A stretch of 64,000 nt of DNA, from NCBI GenBank assembly GCA_015068325.1, contig SVKQ01000015.1, positions 1-64,000 on the forward strand, read 5' to 3'. This document shows, one piece after another, positions 8,924 through 17,471 of the stretch. The DNA is from Oscillospiraceae bacterium. GTDB lineage: Bacteria > Bacillota > Clostridia > Oscillospirales > Oscillospiraceae. The notes under the pieces were generated by a model that did no database searches, had not been told where the DNA came from, and saw only the letters and a list, made by a program, of their open reading frames with translations. A program made the translations under genes and the position numbers. Every line of letters begins with the position of its first letter. The stretch's first letter is position 1.

Positions 8924-9604
8924 ATGGACAAGGAATTGAAGCGCCATTACAGCCTGCTGGTGGATTTCCTGGGCCACATTCTGGGTCCGGACTATGAGAT
9001 CGCCCTGCACGAGCTGACCGACCACTCCAATGAGATCGTTGCCATCGCCAACGGCCAGCTGACCGGCCGCCACCTGGGCTCGCCTCTGAGCAACCGGATG
9101 CTGGAGTTCCTGGCAGCCCGCATGTATGAGACGCGGGACTACGTGCTGCGGTTCGAGAGCGTCACCGAGGGCGGGAAGAAGATGTGCTCCAATACGCTCT
9201 TTATCAAGAGCCGCGACAATGAGCTCACGGGCCTGCTGTGCGTCAACTTTGACGCCAGCCGCTACGAGGAGCTGAGCCGCCGCGTCATGGATCTGTGCGG
9301 CGGCATGCTGACCCCCGGCCAGCAGAGCGGCACCCGCCTGATCGCCGAGGAGGAGCGCGGTGCACCTGAGCAGCCCTATCCCACCTCCATTGCCGGTGCC
9401 ACCGCCAGTATCGTCTCCGAGGTGGTCAGCGGCTACCCCGTGCCGGTGGAGCGGCTGACCCAGGACGAGAAGATGGAGATCATGGACACGCTGAACCGCA
9501 AGGGCGTGTTTCTGCTGAAGGGTTCCGTCAGTTACGTGGCCCGGGAGCTCCACAGCAGCGAAGCCAGTATCTACCGTTATCTGGGCAAGCTGAATAACCG
9601 CTAA
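8924..9604 (+). CDS. YheO-like PAS-HTH transcriptional regulator
   Basis: The 226-residue protein has the YheO-type PAS domain in residues 5-125 (starting HYSLLVDFLGHILGPDYEI) and a C-terminal helix-turn-helix of the HTH_22 type in residues 175-226 (SVSYVARELHSSEASIYRYL). The ribosome site AAGGAGGG is well placed. As the last gene of the E2-like/ligase operon it probably regulates that operon in response to a small ligand bound by the PAS domain. Related E. coli DauR controls D-arginine catabolism, so the family is not tied to lipids. Confidence 0.85.
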   Translation: MDKELKRHYSLLVDFLGHILGPDYEIALHELTDHSNEIVAIANGQLTGRHLGSPLSNRMLEFLAARMYETRDYVLRFESVTEGGKKMCSNTLFIKSRDNELTGLLCVNFDASRYEELSRRVMDLCGGMLTPGQQSGTRLIAEEERGAPEQPYPTSIAGATASIVSEVVSGYPVPVERLTQDEKMEIMDTLNRKGVFLLKGSVSYVARELHSSEASIYRYLGKLNNR

Positions 9605-9611
9605 AAAGCGC

Positions 9612-9653
9612 AAAAAAGATGTGTCAAGGTGTTCACCTTAACACATCTTTTTT
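9612..9653. terminator. Bidirectional terminator between the regulator and galM
   Basis: Stem aaaagatgtgt...acacatctttt with an inner caaggtg/caccttg extension and A/T flanks on both sides. It can serve both convergent genes. Confidence 0.85.
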
Positions 9654-10693
9654 CATTCCATGCGCTCCAACACCTGCAGCTGGTACAGCGTGGTCTGTCG
9701 GTACATCTCCCCAGCCCGCAGCACCGCCGTGGGGAACTGGGGGAAGTTGGGCGAACAGGGATAGTGCTCCGTCTCCAGACAGAAGCCTCCCCGCTGCACA
9801 TACCGCGCGCCGCCCTTGCCCGGCAGCGGTATGTCCTCCAGGTAGTTGCCGGTGTAGAGCTGCAGGCCCGGCTGCGTGGTGACCACCGTCAGGGCGATAC
9901 CCGTTTCGGGGCAATAGGCCAGCGCCGCCGGGGCCGCATGGGGCCGCAGGATATAGCAGTGGTCGTAGCCGCCCACCAGCTCGATCTGCTCACAGGCGGT
10001 GGACAGCCCCTGGCCGATGCGTCGCAGTCGGCGAAAATCCATGGCCCCCGCCGTCGGCAGGATGTGGCCGGTGGGGCAGTTGTCATCGGCCGTCTCCAGA
10101 AACTCGTCCGCCGCGATCTGCAGCAGCTGACCATCCACACAGCCGCTTTGGCAGCCTGCCAAATTGAAATAGCTGTGGTTGGTCAGATTCAGCACCGTGT
10201 CCGCGTCGCTGACCGCCTCATACCGCATGGTCAGCACGTTGTTGTCGTCCAGCGTATAGATCACAGACAACCGCACCGCACCGGGCAGCCCGTCCTCTCC
10301 GTCCGGACTGGTATAGGTGAGCCGCAGGCAGTCGTCCCCCACTGCCGCCCGGAACACCCGCTTCCCCAACACGCCGTGAAGATGGTTAGCTCCGTCATTG
10401 GGTGTCAAGTGATATACCTTGCCATGCAGTGTGAAGGCGGCATCCTTGATGCGATTGGCATAGCGACCCACCAGCGCGCCCATGCAGGCTGGATCCGCCT
10501 CATAAGAGGACAACTCGTCATAGCCCAGCACCACGTCCACCGGCCGATCGCTCCGGTCCGGCACAATCAGATGGGTCAGGATGCAGCCGTAATCCAGGAA
10601 CCGCGCCTGCACGCCGGCGGCGTTGGTCAGCGTATAGCAGGTAACATGTTCCCCTCCCGCCGTGATGCCATAGGGGCTGCTGGCGATCTTCAT
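9653..10693 (-). CDS. galM: Aldose 1-epimerase (mutarotase)
   Basis: The 346-residue protein interconverts alpha and beta anomers of galactose and other aldoses in the cytoplasm. Family blocks are GRYANRIKDAAF, NHLHGVLGKRVF, the catalytic His in NHSYFNL (about residue 172) and the catalytic Glu region CLETEHYPCSPN (about 306). The ATG at 10693 follows GGAAGAG, and a TTGCAA-17-TACAAT promoter lies just upstream. It stands alone, not with other galactose genes; galE lies 27 kb away. Confidence 0.92.
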   Translation of the reverse strand: MKIASSPYGITAGGEHVTCYTLTNAAGVQARFLDYGCILTHLIVPDRSDRPVDVVLGYDELSSYEADPACMGALVGRYANRIKDAAFTLHGKVYHLTPNDGANHLHGVLGKRVFRAAVGDDCLRLTYTSPDGEDGLPGAVRLSVIYTLDDNNVLTMRYEAVSDADTVLNLTNHSYFNLAGCQSGCVDGQLLQIAADEFLETADDNCPTGHILPTAGAMDFRRLRRIGQGLSTACEQIELVGGYDHCYILRPHAAPAALAYCPETGIALTVVTTQPGLQLYTGNYLEDIPLPGKGGARYVQRGGFCLETEHYPCSPNFPQFPTAVLRAGEMYRQTTLYQLQVLERME

Positions 10694-10727
10694 ACACTCT
10701 TCCGTCCGTTCTGTCAAAATCGATGCT

Positions 10728-10756
10728 ATTGTATCAGAATATATCGGCCTTTGCAA
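10728..10756 (-). promoter_or_regulatory. Promoter of galM
   Basis: Minus-strand TTGCAA (10751-10756), 17 bp, TACAAT (10728-10733). Confidence 0.75.
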
Positions 10757-10824
10757 CCACATCCTTCCAGTTCCACACCGGTATGACGCCGTTTGTAAAT
10801 TTTTTGTTTTTTTCATCTTTCCCC

Positions 10825-10853
10825 TGTTCACAGTGCGAAAAAGAGGGTATAAT
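10825..10853 (+). promoter_or_regulatory. Promoter of trxA
   Basis: TGTTCA (10825-10830), 17 bp, TATAAT (10848-10853); the start codon lies 32 bp downstream behind GGAGGTG. Confidence 0.65.
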
Positions 10854-10885
10854 GGCACCATAGACCATATGGAGGTGCAATCAGC

Positions 10886-11191
10886 ATGGCAATTGTACAC
10901 GTAGATGAGAAAAGCTTCGAGCAGGAGGTCCTGCAGAGTCAGGAGACGGTGTTGGTGGATTTCTGGGCAACATGGTGCGGCCCCTGCCGCATGCTGGCGC
11001 CCGTTCTGGATGAACTGGCCGCCGAATCCGGCCTGAAGATTGCCAAGGTGGATGTGGATGAGAATATGTCGCTGGCACAGACTTATGGCGTCGCTAGTAT
11101 CCCCACGCTCTTGGTATTCAAAAACGGCGAGGTCGTCAACCGCACTGTAGGTGTGCAGTCTCTGGATGACCTGCTGGAGCTGATCAAGTAA
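10886..11191 (+). CDS. trxA: Thioredoxin
   Basis: The 101-residue single-domain thioredoxin has the WCGPC active site at residues 30-34 and the cis-proline segment SIPTLLVF near residue 75. It reduces protein disulfides in the cytoplasm with thioredoxin reductase, which is not in this window. It has its own promoter, a GGAGGTG ribosome site and a terminator shared with the convergent Wzz-like gene. Confidence 0.95.
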   Translation: MAIVHVDEKSFEQEVLQSQETVLVDFWATWCGPCRMLAPVLDELAAESGLKIAKVDVDENMSLAQTYGVASIPTLLVFKNGEVVNRTVGVQSLDDLLELIK

Positions 11192-11213
11192 CGCAACCCC
11201 CATCTAAAAAAGC

Positions 11214-11254
11214 AAAAATGTCCCGCGCCGCTTGTGCGGCGCGGGATATTTTAT
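11214..11254. terminator. Bidirectional terminator between trxA and the Wzz-like gene
   Basis: Perfect stem tcccgcgccgc/gcggcgcggga (11221-11246) with aaaaatg on the left and atatttta on the right. Confidence 0.85.
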
Positions 11255-11258
11255 TGAT

Positions 11259-12653
11259 CTATTGGACCACCACAAAGCCCAGGTTGGTGTTGCCGGAGTC
11301 CTTCACAGCCCGCAGCTCATGCCGGATCTCCCGGTGGGAGGTCGCCAGCCACTTCTCCACACAGACGACAGCGGTCTCCCGGCGCAGCGCGTCGACGGCA
11401 GACGGACTCTCGTTCACATTGCCGCCGACCTGGAGTTCGATACCCTCCAGCAGCGGTGTCAGCTTGTCTTTCAGCGCACCCAGCCTGTCGGCGCCGCAGC
11501 TGCCGATCAACAGGACTTTTCTGCCCTCTTTCAGGTAGAGGCGAACGTTGGCAGCGATATAGTTCTCCGCTCCGGCCTCCCCGGCCTCCATACCCAGCTT
11601 CCTCGCCAGGAACGTATCCAGCCTCAGCCGCTTTTTCTCATCCGTCACCACACCCAAGACCGGTGTCCGGTAGCGGCGCAGGATCTCTTCCGTGCTGTTC
11701 AGACGATCCTGCAGGATCGTCCGCACCAGGTAGAAGAACGTTGATACGCACAGGCCCAACACAAGACCGATCACGCCGAATTTCACGCCCCGTCTGATCA
11801 CTGTTTTCATAGTGGGCGTCTCATTTACCGGCTCCTTCAGCTCATCCAACTTCTTGTTGGTGTCCTCAATGCCGTCTGTGATGGACTCCATCTTCGCCTT
11901 GAATTCCTCCTGCAGCTCTCCGAACTCTGTGTCGGTGTCGGTATAGCTCTCCGCAGAGAGGACGCTGATGCTGTGCTCGCCGATCACTTTGTTGAGGAGT
12001 GCCTCCTGCTCGGCTAATGTTTTCTCCACCGCTGCGAAGATGGCGTCCACACGCTCCTGGGTATCGCCCAGTACGGTGATGTTCAAAATGCCGTTGCCGT
12101 CATCTGTAGAGGCTGTCAGCAGCTTCTTGGTGCTGCTCACCGGGTTACGGACCGTCAGATCGGGCTGCTTGGCTGTGGCGATCACCGTGTCCAGATCCAG
12201 CCGGTTCAGCGCCGCCCGGTAGCTCTTGGTGATCACCGAGGTGTAGTCGGGATTCTGAAAGTACAGGTTCGGTGAGATCTCATAGTTGGTGTTGATGTAA
12301 TAGGAGGCTGTCCGTACGTATACGTTATATTGGTCCACAAACAGCATGACGGCGTTCTCTGTATAGAACTGCTGCCGCTCCAGATCATCACGCAGGTTCT
12401 GCAGGTCGGTCTCCAACTGTTCCTTGGTCAGCTGATATGTCTCCATGGCGGAGTCATAGGCCTCCTGCCGCGCCTTGACGACCTTTTCGTTGGCCAGATC
12501 CCCATACTCCTTTATGCCGCCGTAGCCGCCCAACACGATGCCGGCGATCAGCGTGGCCGCAACGATCACCTTCCAGTAGCGCAGAACAGACCAAAACAGG
12601 TCCATGAGATTGATCTCAACAGCCCCGTCCTGGTAGTTTTTGTCTTCCCACAT
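11259..12653 (-). CDS. Wzz-like chain-length regulator with a degenerate BY-kinase-like tail
   Basis: The 464-residue protein starts with a Wzz topology: a membrane span at about residues 27-47, a long extracytoplasmic coiled region (Gln/Glu-rich at 60-110 and 230-290), and a second span near 318-338. The cytoplasmic tail (about 345-464) looks like the tyrosine-kinase half of CpsCD/BY-kinase proteins (LLIGSCG...ending NTNLGFVVVQ), but the Walker A Gly-Lys-Ser/Thr is missing and no Tyr cluster is present. It probably sets polymer length without phosphorylation. It lies 11 kb from the polymer locus, alone behind its own TTGTCT-17-TATAAT promoter. Confidence 0.8.
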   Translation of the reverse strand: MWEDKNYQDGAVEINLMDLFWSVLRYWKVIVAATLIAGIVLGGYGGIKEYGDLANEKVVKARQEAYDSAMETYQLTKEQLETDLQNLRDDLERQQFYTENAVMLFVDQYNVYVRTASYYINTNYEISPNLYFQNPDYTSVITKSYRAALNRLDLDTVIATAKQPDLTVRNPVSSTKKLLTASTDDGNGILNITVLGDTQERVDAIFAAVEKTLAEQEALLNKVIGEHSISVLSAESYTDTDTEFGELQEEFKAKMESITDGIEDTNKKLDELKEPVNETPTMKTVIRRGVKFGVIGLVLGLCVSTFFYLVRTILQDRLNSTEEILRRYRTPVLGVVTDEKKRLRLDTFLARKLGMEAGEAGAENYIAANVRLYLKEGRKVLLIGSCGADRLGALKDKLTPLLEGIELQVGGNVNESPSAVDALRRETAVVCVEKWLATSHREIRHELRAVKDSGNTNLGFVVVQ

Positions 12654-12704
12654 GGTCCAACTCTCCTTTTGCCGTTTGCACAGAGTCGCGCAGGGTTGTT
12701 TATT

Positions 12705-12733
12705 ATTATACCAAATCAGACAAAGAAAGACAA
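12705..12733 (-). promoter_or_regulatory. Promoter of the Wzz-like gene
   Basis: Minus-strand TTGTCT (12728-12733), 17 bp, TATAAT (12705-12710) with a TGG extension. Confidence 0.7.
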
Positions 12734-12783
12734 TCCTTTTTATCAATCCTGTTCTTTCCTGCGCTGTGCCGCTTTGCCGGGTC

Positions 12784-13635
12784 TCACAGCTCCACGCTGG
12801 CCAGCCGCGGCTCAAAGCAGCAGCAGGGCCGCAGGCACACCACTCTTACGCCGCTGGCCCGCTGGGGGCCCACCTTCAGGAATGTGCCGATGACGGACAC
12901 ATCACCGTGGAGGCCCAGGGCGCCGATGTTGCTGCGGTTGACCCGTTCCGTGATCTCCCGCTCCAACTGGCTGGGAGCATCGTACCGGCCGTCCACCTGC
13001 GCCTGCTCCATCAGCGACGCCGCCTCGTACTGGGACCGGCCGATACCGATGGCCAGCGTGCAGGGGGAACAGCCCAGCATGCCCACACCCTCCGTGGCCC
13101 ATTTGACGATCTCGTCCACCACAGCGGAGACGCTGTGCTTGTGGTAGACCCGATATGTCCGTCCCCGGATGGCCGGTCCGCCGCCCTGCATCAGAATGTG
13201 CAGGCGCAGCACATCCTCCTCCGTCCGGCGCACCTGCAGCGGCGCACTCAGTACGGCGCCGGAGTCGGGGCTCAGACCGCCGGATTGATCGATTCGCTGC
13301 AGGTCGCCGCCCATGATCCCCATGGGCCGGCCTGGCAGGCGGCGCAGACCCACGGCCACGCCCTCCTGGATATCCGCCAGCAGCTCGCCGGTCAGGGCGC
13401 GGTCGGGCCCCACGTCCAGCAGCAAATGGGGAATGCCGGTGTCGTCACACAGGGGACTGCGGTTCTTCTCAGCGGCTTCCGCGTTCTGCAGAATCTGTTC
13501 CATGACCCAGTGGGCCTGCTCGGAGCCCTCCTGCTCCATGGCCCGCCGGTAGGCAAGTATCTTATCCTGGCTGAAGGTGGAGCCAGCCCTCACCAGTGTA
13601 TCCGCCACAGCCTCGATGATCTGTTCCTTGTTCAT
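12784..13635 (-). CDS. Fumarate hydratase/tartrate dehydratase type alpha subunit
   Basis: The 283-residue protein is the alpha subunit of a class I, [4Fe-4S]-dependent hydro-lyase such as fumarase or L-tartrate dehydratase. Cysteines in LCDDTG and GCSPCTL are the expected cluster ligands, and GGGPAIRGRTYRV-like and SNIGALGLHGD blocks fit the family. The C-terminal RPCCCFEPRLAS is unusually Cys-rich where family members normally have one Cys. The start at 13635 follows GAGGAGAGGAG. It lies 13 bp after the beta subunit gene, so both are made from the catabolic operon. Exact substrate (fumarate, tartrate, methylfumarate or another) is not decided by sequence. Confidence 0.85.
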   Translation of the reverse strand: MNKEQIIEAVADTLVRAGSTFSQDKILAYRRAMEQEGSEQAHWVMEQILQNAEAAEKNRSPLCDDTGIPHLLLDVGPDRALTGELLADIQEGVAVGLRRLPGRPMGIMGGDLQRIDQSGGLSPDSGAVLSAPLQVRRTEEDVLRLHILMQGGGPAIRGRTYRVYHKHSVSAVVDEIVKWATEGVGMLGCSPCTLAIGIGRSQYEAASLMEQAQVDGRYDAPSQLEREITERVNRSNIGALGLHGDVSVIGTFLKVGPQRASGVRVVCLRPCCCFEPRLASVEL

Positions 13636-13648
13636 GCCGCTCCTCTCC

Positions 13649-14158
13649 TCATTCATCATAAATGGATCTGCCGTGGGCCGCCGCAATGATAGCCGGATAG
13701 CCCTCCACCCGCAGGCGGTACAGGGCCTCCATACCCAATTCCGGAAAGGCCACCAACTCCCGGGAGACGGTCTTGTCCCCCAGCAGGGCGGTCACCGGCG
13801 GGATCACCGCATAGACAGAGCCGAACCGGTCCAGCGCCTCCACTGTCTCACGGGACAGGGCGCCCTTGCCCAGGTGCAGCCGTACTCCGGCCTCAGAAAG
13901 AGGGCCGATACTGCTCTCGATCTCCAGCTTGTTGCTGGAGGTGGGGCCGACACCCGCAGGACTGACGGCCGTATGGAAAATCACCGAGCCCTCCAGCTCG
14001 ATGCCCAGCGCCGCCAGCTCACCCTGCCGGATCGCCTGCTGCACCTTGGGCAGCACCGCGTCGCGGCCGCAGAAGATGTCGCCCCGGATCAGCACCATGT
14101 CGCCCACCCGGAGGTTATCGATATCCGCTCTGCAGATCGGTGTTTCAATGATCTTCAC
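13649..14158 (-). CDS. Fumarate hydratase/tartrate dehydratase type beta subunit
   Basis: The 169-residue protein is the beta subunit (swivel domain) of the same iron-sulfur hydro-lyase. It carries the typical GVGPTSSNKLE and GKGALSRETVEAL blocks and the acid-rich ISGR-like region replaced by RVGDMVLIRGDIF. The start is a GTG at 14158 behind GGGGAGGAG. It comes between the CitE-like lyase and the alpha subunit, which suggests hydration of an unsaturated acid next to C-C bond cleavage. Confidence 0.85.
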   Translation of the reverse strand: MKIIETPICRADIDNLRVGDMVLIRGDIFCGRDAVLPKVQQAIRQGELAALGIELEGSVIFHTAVSPAGVGPTSSNKLEIESSIGPLSEAGVRLHLGKGALSRETVEALDRFGSVYAVIPPVTALLGDKTVSRELVAFPELGMEALYRLRVEGYPAIIAAAHGRSIYDE

Positions 14159-14176
14159 GTCTGCTCCTCCCCGCCG

Positions 14177-15322
14177 TCAGTCATCCACGGAGAACAGCTT
14201 CACAAAGCTCTTCTCCGACTCGATCACGCCGTAGGCCTTGGCGCGCATATAGAGCTTGCGGGCCCAGCTTGTGTGGGGCTTGATCTCGTTCATCTTGTTC
14301 TCCTGGGTGCTCTTTACCACGCCGCTGTCGGTGCTGAGGATCTGGCAGGCGTCCTCATACTCCTCGATGGTGACAGCCTGCAGGGCGTTGACGAATTTCA
14401 CATGGGTGGGGTGGATGACCGTCCTGCCGATGAAGCCGTTGGCCTTGTCCAGCACGATCTCCCGCAGCAGGCCGTCGATCTCCATGTTGTAGATGGGAAT
14501 GCGCTGCAACAGCACATCGTCGATATGCTTCTTGGGCAGCTCCGTGAACATCATCTCCTTGCTGGCGCGGAAATACTCCCACACCGGGCCGGAGAGCACA
14601 TAGTCGTTGTCACGGCTGAACACATTGAGGATGTCGGAGAGGATCTCCCGCACCGTCAGAATGTCGTAGATGGAGTAGTCCACGCCGCGGCGCACGCCGA
14701 AGCAGGAGGAAAAGTCTGTGGCGCCCACACGGACCTGCAGCACCAGGTCGCGGTACTTGTCACAGATGGTCTTGATCCGCAGCAGCTCCTCCATACGGCT
14801 CTCCCGATAGGCCACGGTGGGATCCTCGATGATGGGCATGCCGTAGAGGATCTCGCCGAAGCGCTCGTTCAGCTCCTTCAGGTGATAGAAGTACACCTCG
14901 CCGTTGGAGGAATTGAACTTGGGAAAGTTGAAGCCGGCCAGATAGCGCACCTGCCGCTTGGTCAACAGGGCGGAGAAGTGGTGGAATTGGTCCATGTTCC
15001 GCACACGGCAGAAGATCAGCGGGATGTCGTCCGGATCCAGGTGCCCGCTCTCCACCGCGTCGGCCAGCGTGTCGAACAGATGCAGCACGTTCTGCTCGGC
15101 CTCCTCCACCCGGTCGGCCGGACAGGCGTCCTCGAAGCACAGCACCATGGTGGTCAGGCCGGGCATGGCTTTGGTCAAAATCTTCTCGCTGAAGTCCTTG
15201 ATGCCGGGCATGTACATGCTGGCGCCCAGGCAGTAGCGCAGCAGCTCCCGCTCCGTGTACTTGTCAAAGGAAACGGGCGGCTTGACAAAACGAAAATTGG
15301 GGTTGTATCTGTGGTGTCTCAT
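14177..15322 (-). CDS. HpcH/HpaI aldolase, citrate-lyase-beta-like C-C bond lyase
   Basis: The 381-residue protein belongs to the CitE/HpcH TIM-barrel superfamily that cleaves or forms C-C bonds of malyl-, citryl- or related CoA or free acids. Blocks seen are GASMYMPGIKDF at the start, MVLCFEDACP (metal-binding acid), FPKFNSSNG, GMPIIEDP and FIGRTVIHPTH. It is longer than classical CitE by a C-terminal helical tail. In the operon it sits between the TIM-barrel protein and the hydratase pair, so it is a good candidate for the cleavage step of the pathway. Confidence 0.82.
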   Translation of the reverse strand: MRHHRYNPNFRFVKPPVSFDKYTERELLRYCLGASMYMPGIKDFSEKILTKAMPGLTTMVLCFEDACPADRVEEAEQNVLHLFDTLADAVESGHLDPDDIPLIFCRVRNMDQFHHFSALLTKRQVRYLAGFNFPKFNSSNGEVYFYHLKELNERFGEILYGMPIIEDPTVAYRESRMEELLRIKTICDKYRDLVLQVRVGATDFSSCFGVRRGVDYSIYDILTVREILSDILNVFSRDNDYVLSGPVWEYFRASKEMMFTELPKKHIDDVLLQRIPIYNMEIDGLLREIVLDKANGFIGRTVIHPTHVKFVNALQAVTIEEYEDACQILSTDSGVVKSTQENKMNEIKPHTSWARKLYMRAKAYGVIESEKSFVKLFSVDD

Positions 15323-15346
15323 CCTGTCTCGTCCTCTTTCCCGCTT

Positions 15347-16249
15347 TTACTTCAAGGAGCCCTTGGGGGACCACACGGCTTCCGGATAGTATTCGTCGAT
15401 CATCCGCTTGACCAGGGCGCACTGCTTGGCGCGTTTGCGGGCGTCGTCCTCGGTGCTGTCCCAGGAGTGGGTCGCAGCCACGGAGCCGCCGGTCTTCAGG
15501 TAGATGGGCGCGGCGACGCGGATCATCTCCGGCACCTCATAGTGGCGGATAAAGCCGCCGGTGGACTTGGGGTTTTCGGTGTGGATGTCCAGGGGGCAGT
15601 CCACAGCCTGACGCATGGCGGCCAGCATCTGCAGCTGGATGTCGCGGACGGGATTGATGGAATCCGCGCCGATATCCCGCAGCAGCCGTGCGGAGGCGGG
15701 ATTGCCGTGGCCGGTGTGGGCGGAGACTTTGAAATGGCAGTCCGCGGGGATCTCGCCGGCCTCACGCATCTTGCCCAGTACCCACAGGCAGCCCTCGTCA
15801 TAGACCAGGAAGCCGCGACAGCCCAGACGGGCGGCGCGCTTCACATCCTCCACGGCGCGCACGATCTGTTCCTGCCCCCGCAGGCGGTAGCCCATGCGCA
15901 CGCCCTCCTCCGTATGGACGGAGGCAGAGGTGTCCGTGGTGGCGCGGGGACCGATGGCCAGGATCAGGTCGGTCTCCCACTTGTGGGCGTACTCCACCAT
16001 TTTCCCGATCTCCTCGTCGGTCAGGCGCATGATGCCCTGGGTCTGGGTCACCCGGTGGAGATACAGGCCGTGGCTGTCAATGGCCTCCAACAGCGCCTTC
16101 ATGACCTTGGGGCCCTGGATGCCGGGCACCTCGAAGCGGTACTGGCCGCCGTCGGCAAAGCGCTTGTCCGAGGTGGGCAGATCATAGGCGTCTCCGCCGG
16201 GCAGCCCGATGGTCTTTAGAAATTCTCTCGTTTTCTCCATGCTGTTCAT
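15347..16249 (-). CDS. TIM-barrel protein resembling peptidase U32 family
   Basis: The protein of about 300 residues looks like a TIM barrel, with repeated strand-helix units (DLILAIGPRAT, RGFLVYDEGCLWVLGKM, GADSINPVRDIQLQML, CPLDIHTENP, PIYLKTGGSVA). Similar sequences are often labelled U32 peptidase-like, but no peptidase motif is evident and the setting is organic-acid catabolism. An isomerase or lyase acting on a carboxylic acid is an alternative. Either ATG at 16249 or 16240 could be the start; AAAGGA lies upstream. It is between the decarboxylase and the CitE-like lyase. Confidence 0.55.
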   Translation of the reverse strand: MNSMEKTREFLKTIGLPGGDAYDLPTSDKRFADGGQYRFEVPGIQGPKVMKALLEAIDSHGLYLHRVTQTQGIMRLTDEEIGKMVEYAHKWETDLILAIGPRATTDTSASVHTEEGVRMGYRLRGQEQIVRAVEDVKRAARLGCRGFLVYDEGCLWVLGKMREAGEIPADCHFKVSAHTGHGNPASARLLRDIGADSINPVRDIQLQMLAAMRQAVDCPLDIHTENPKSTGGFIRHYEVPEMIRVAAPIYLKTGGSVAATHSWDSTEDDARKRAKQCALVKRMIDEYYPEAVWSPKGSLK

Positions 16250-16321
16250 GACTGTATCGTGTCCTTTCTGCCGCACAGCGGCCTGTATATCTGTCTCCCC
16301 GCGCCGGCGGGGCGTACTCAC

Positions 16322-17452
16322 TTATCCGTTCAGGTCCTCGATCAGCGCGTCGATGGCCTCTCTGTGGTCAAAGATGATAGGCGGCAGCTTCCGGCTCAAC
16401 CCCTTATGGATGCGGCAGTCGATGAAGGCGGCCTGGCCACAGCCTCGCAGCTGTTCGATCGCAGCGATCAGCTCCTCCCTGCCTGTCACCGCATGCCCCA
16501 CGGTGGCGTAGCCGCAGGCCTCCGCGACCTTCGTAAAGTCTACCAGGTGTCCGGCAGAGGACTGGCCGCCCACGGACTCATGGGCACCGTTGTTGAGCAC
16601 CACATGCAGTAGATTGGGCACCTCCACTTTGCTGACCATGGTCAGGGCTCCCAAGTGCATCATGGCGGCGGCGTCGCCGTCCAGCACCACCACCGGCCGC
16701 GACCGGCGCTCCAGAGCGATTCCCAGCGCGACGGAGGAGGCGTGGCCCATGGATCCCACGTTCAAATAATCGTGTCGCTTTGTCTCCCCTCTCCGCTCCC
16801 GCAGGAAAAACAGTTCCCGGGTGGCCCGGCCTGTGGTGGCGGCGTAAATGGTGTCAGCGGGCATGTGGTCCAAGATGACTTCGATGGCCTCCTCCCGGCT
16901 CATGGGGTAGGAGTCATCTACATCATTGGCCTTTTCGCTGGCCGCCATCACCCCCTTGGGGGCGATCAGCCCATAAGGGCGGCGTGTGGTGCGGCAGTAG
17001 TCCGCCGCCTCCCGCACGATCTCCGCAAAGCGGTCGTCATCATCCTCCAGCACCGCGTAAGGGATGTGCATCACTTCCAGCAGCGTCGGTGTGATCTCCC
17101 CTTGGAGCTTGTGCTGGGGGTGGTTGGGCTCCGTATCCCCCTGGCCCCGCCAGCCGATCAGCAGCAGCATCGGCACGGCGTAGACGTCCTTGTCCGCCAG
17201 AGAGGCCAGCGGATTGATGGTGTTTCCCATGCCGCTGTTCTGCATGTACACCAGCGGCAGCTCCCGCGTGGCAAAATAGTGTCCTGCTGCGATCCCCACG
17301 GCGTTGCCCTCGTTAGCGGCGATTACGTTCCGATCGCCGCAGTGGGCCAGCGCATAGTTGCAAAAGCCGTTCAGATAGGAATCCGGTACGCCGGTAAAAA
17401 ATGTGACGCCCTGGTCCGACAGGGTCTGAAAAACTCGCTCCTGATTCAGCAT
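16322..17452 (-). CDS. ThDP-dependent 2-oxoacid decarboxylase, phosphonopyruvate decarboxylase-like
   Basis: The 376-residue protein has the compact two-domain form of phosphonopyruvate and sulfopyruvate decarboxylases. The PYR domain shows GVPDSYLNGFCNYA and the conserved Glu in ANEGNAVGIAAG (about residue 50); the PP domain shows the ThDP motif VVLDGDAAAMMHLGALTMV followed by NNGAHESVGGQ. No PEP mutase gene is present in the window, so phosphonate synthesis is unlikely and another 2-oxo acid is probably the substrate, giving an aldehyde that the adjacent aldo-keto reductase could reduce. The start at 17452 was chosen because the longer frame runs into the upstream gene. Confidence 0.82.
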   Translation of the reverse strand: MLNQERVFQTLSDQGVTFFTGVPDSYLNGFCNYALAHCGDRNVIAANEGNAVGIAAGHYFATRELPLVYMQNSGMGNTINPLASLADKDVYAVPMLLLIGWRGQGDTEPNHPQHKLQGEITPTLLEVMHIPYAVLEDDDDRFAEIVREAADYCRTTRRPYGLIAPKGVMAASEKANDVDDSYPMSREEAIEVILDHMPADTIYAATTGRATRELFFLRERRGETKRHDYLNVGSMGHASSVALGIALERRSRPVVVLDGDAAAMMHLGALTMVSKVEVPNLLHVVLNNGAHESVGGQSSAGHLVDFTKVAEACGYATVGHAVTGREELIAAIEQLRGCGQAAFIDCRIHKGLSRKLPPIIFDHREAIDALIEDLNG

Positions 17453-17471
17453 TTTCTGTCTCTCCGCCTCC

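Noticed and set aside
13577..16219. An open frame of 880 codons on the plus strand
   Set aside because: It runs antisense through the fumarase, CitE-like and TIM-barrel genes, which have clear family matches and ribosome sites. It is a GC-rich shadow with His/Gln/Val-rich composition.
16322..17452. Phosphonate biosynthesis cluster
   Set aside because: The decarboxylase resembles phosphonopyruvate decarboxylase, but no PEP mutase or phosphonate transaminase is nearby, and the neighbours are organic-acid enzymes.
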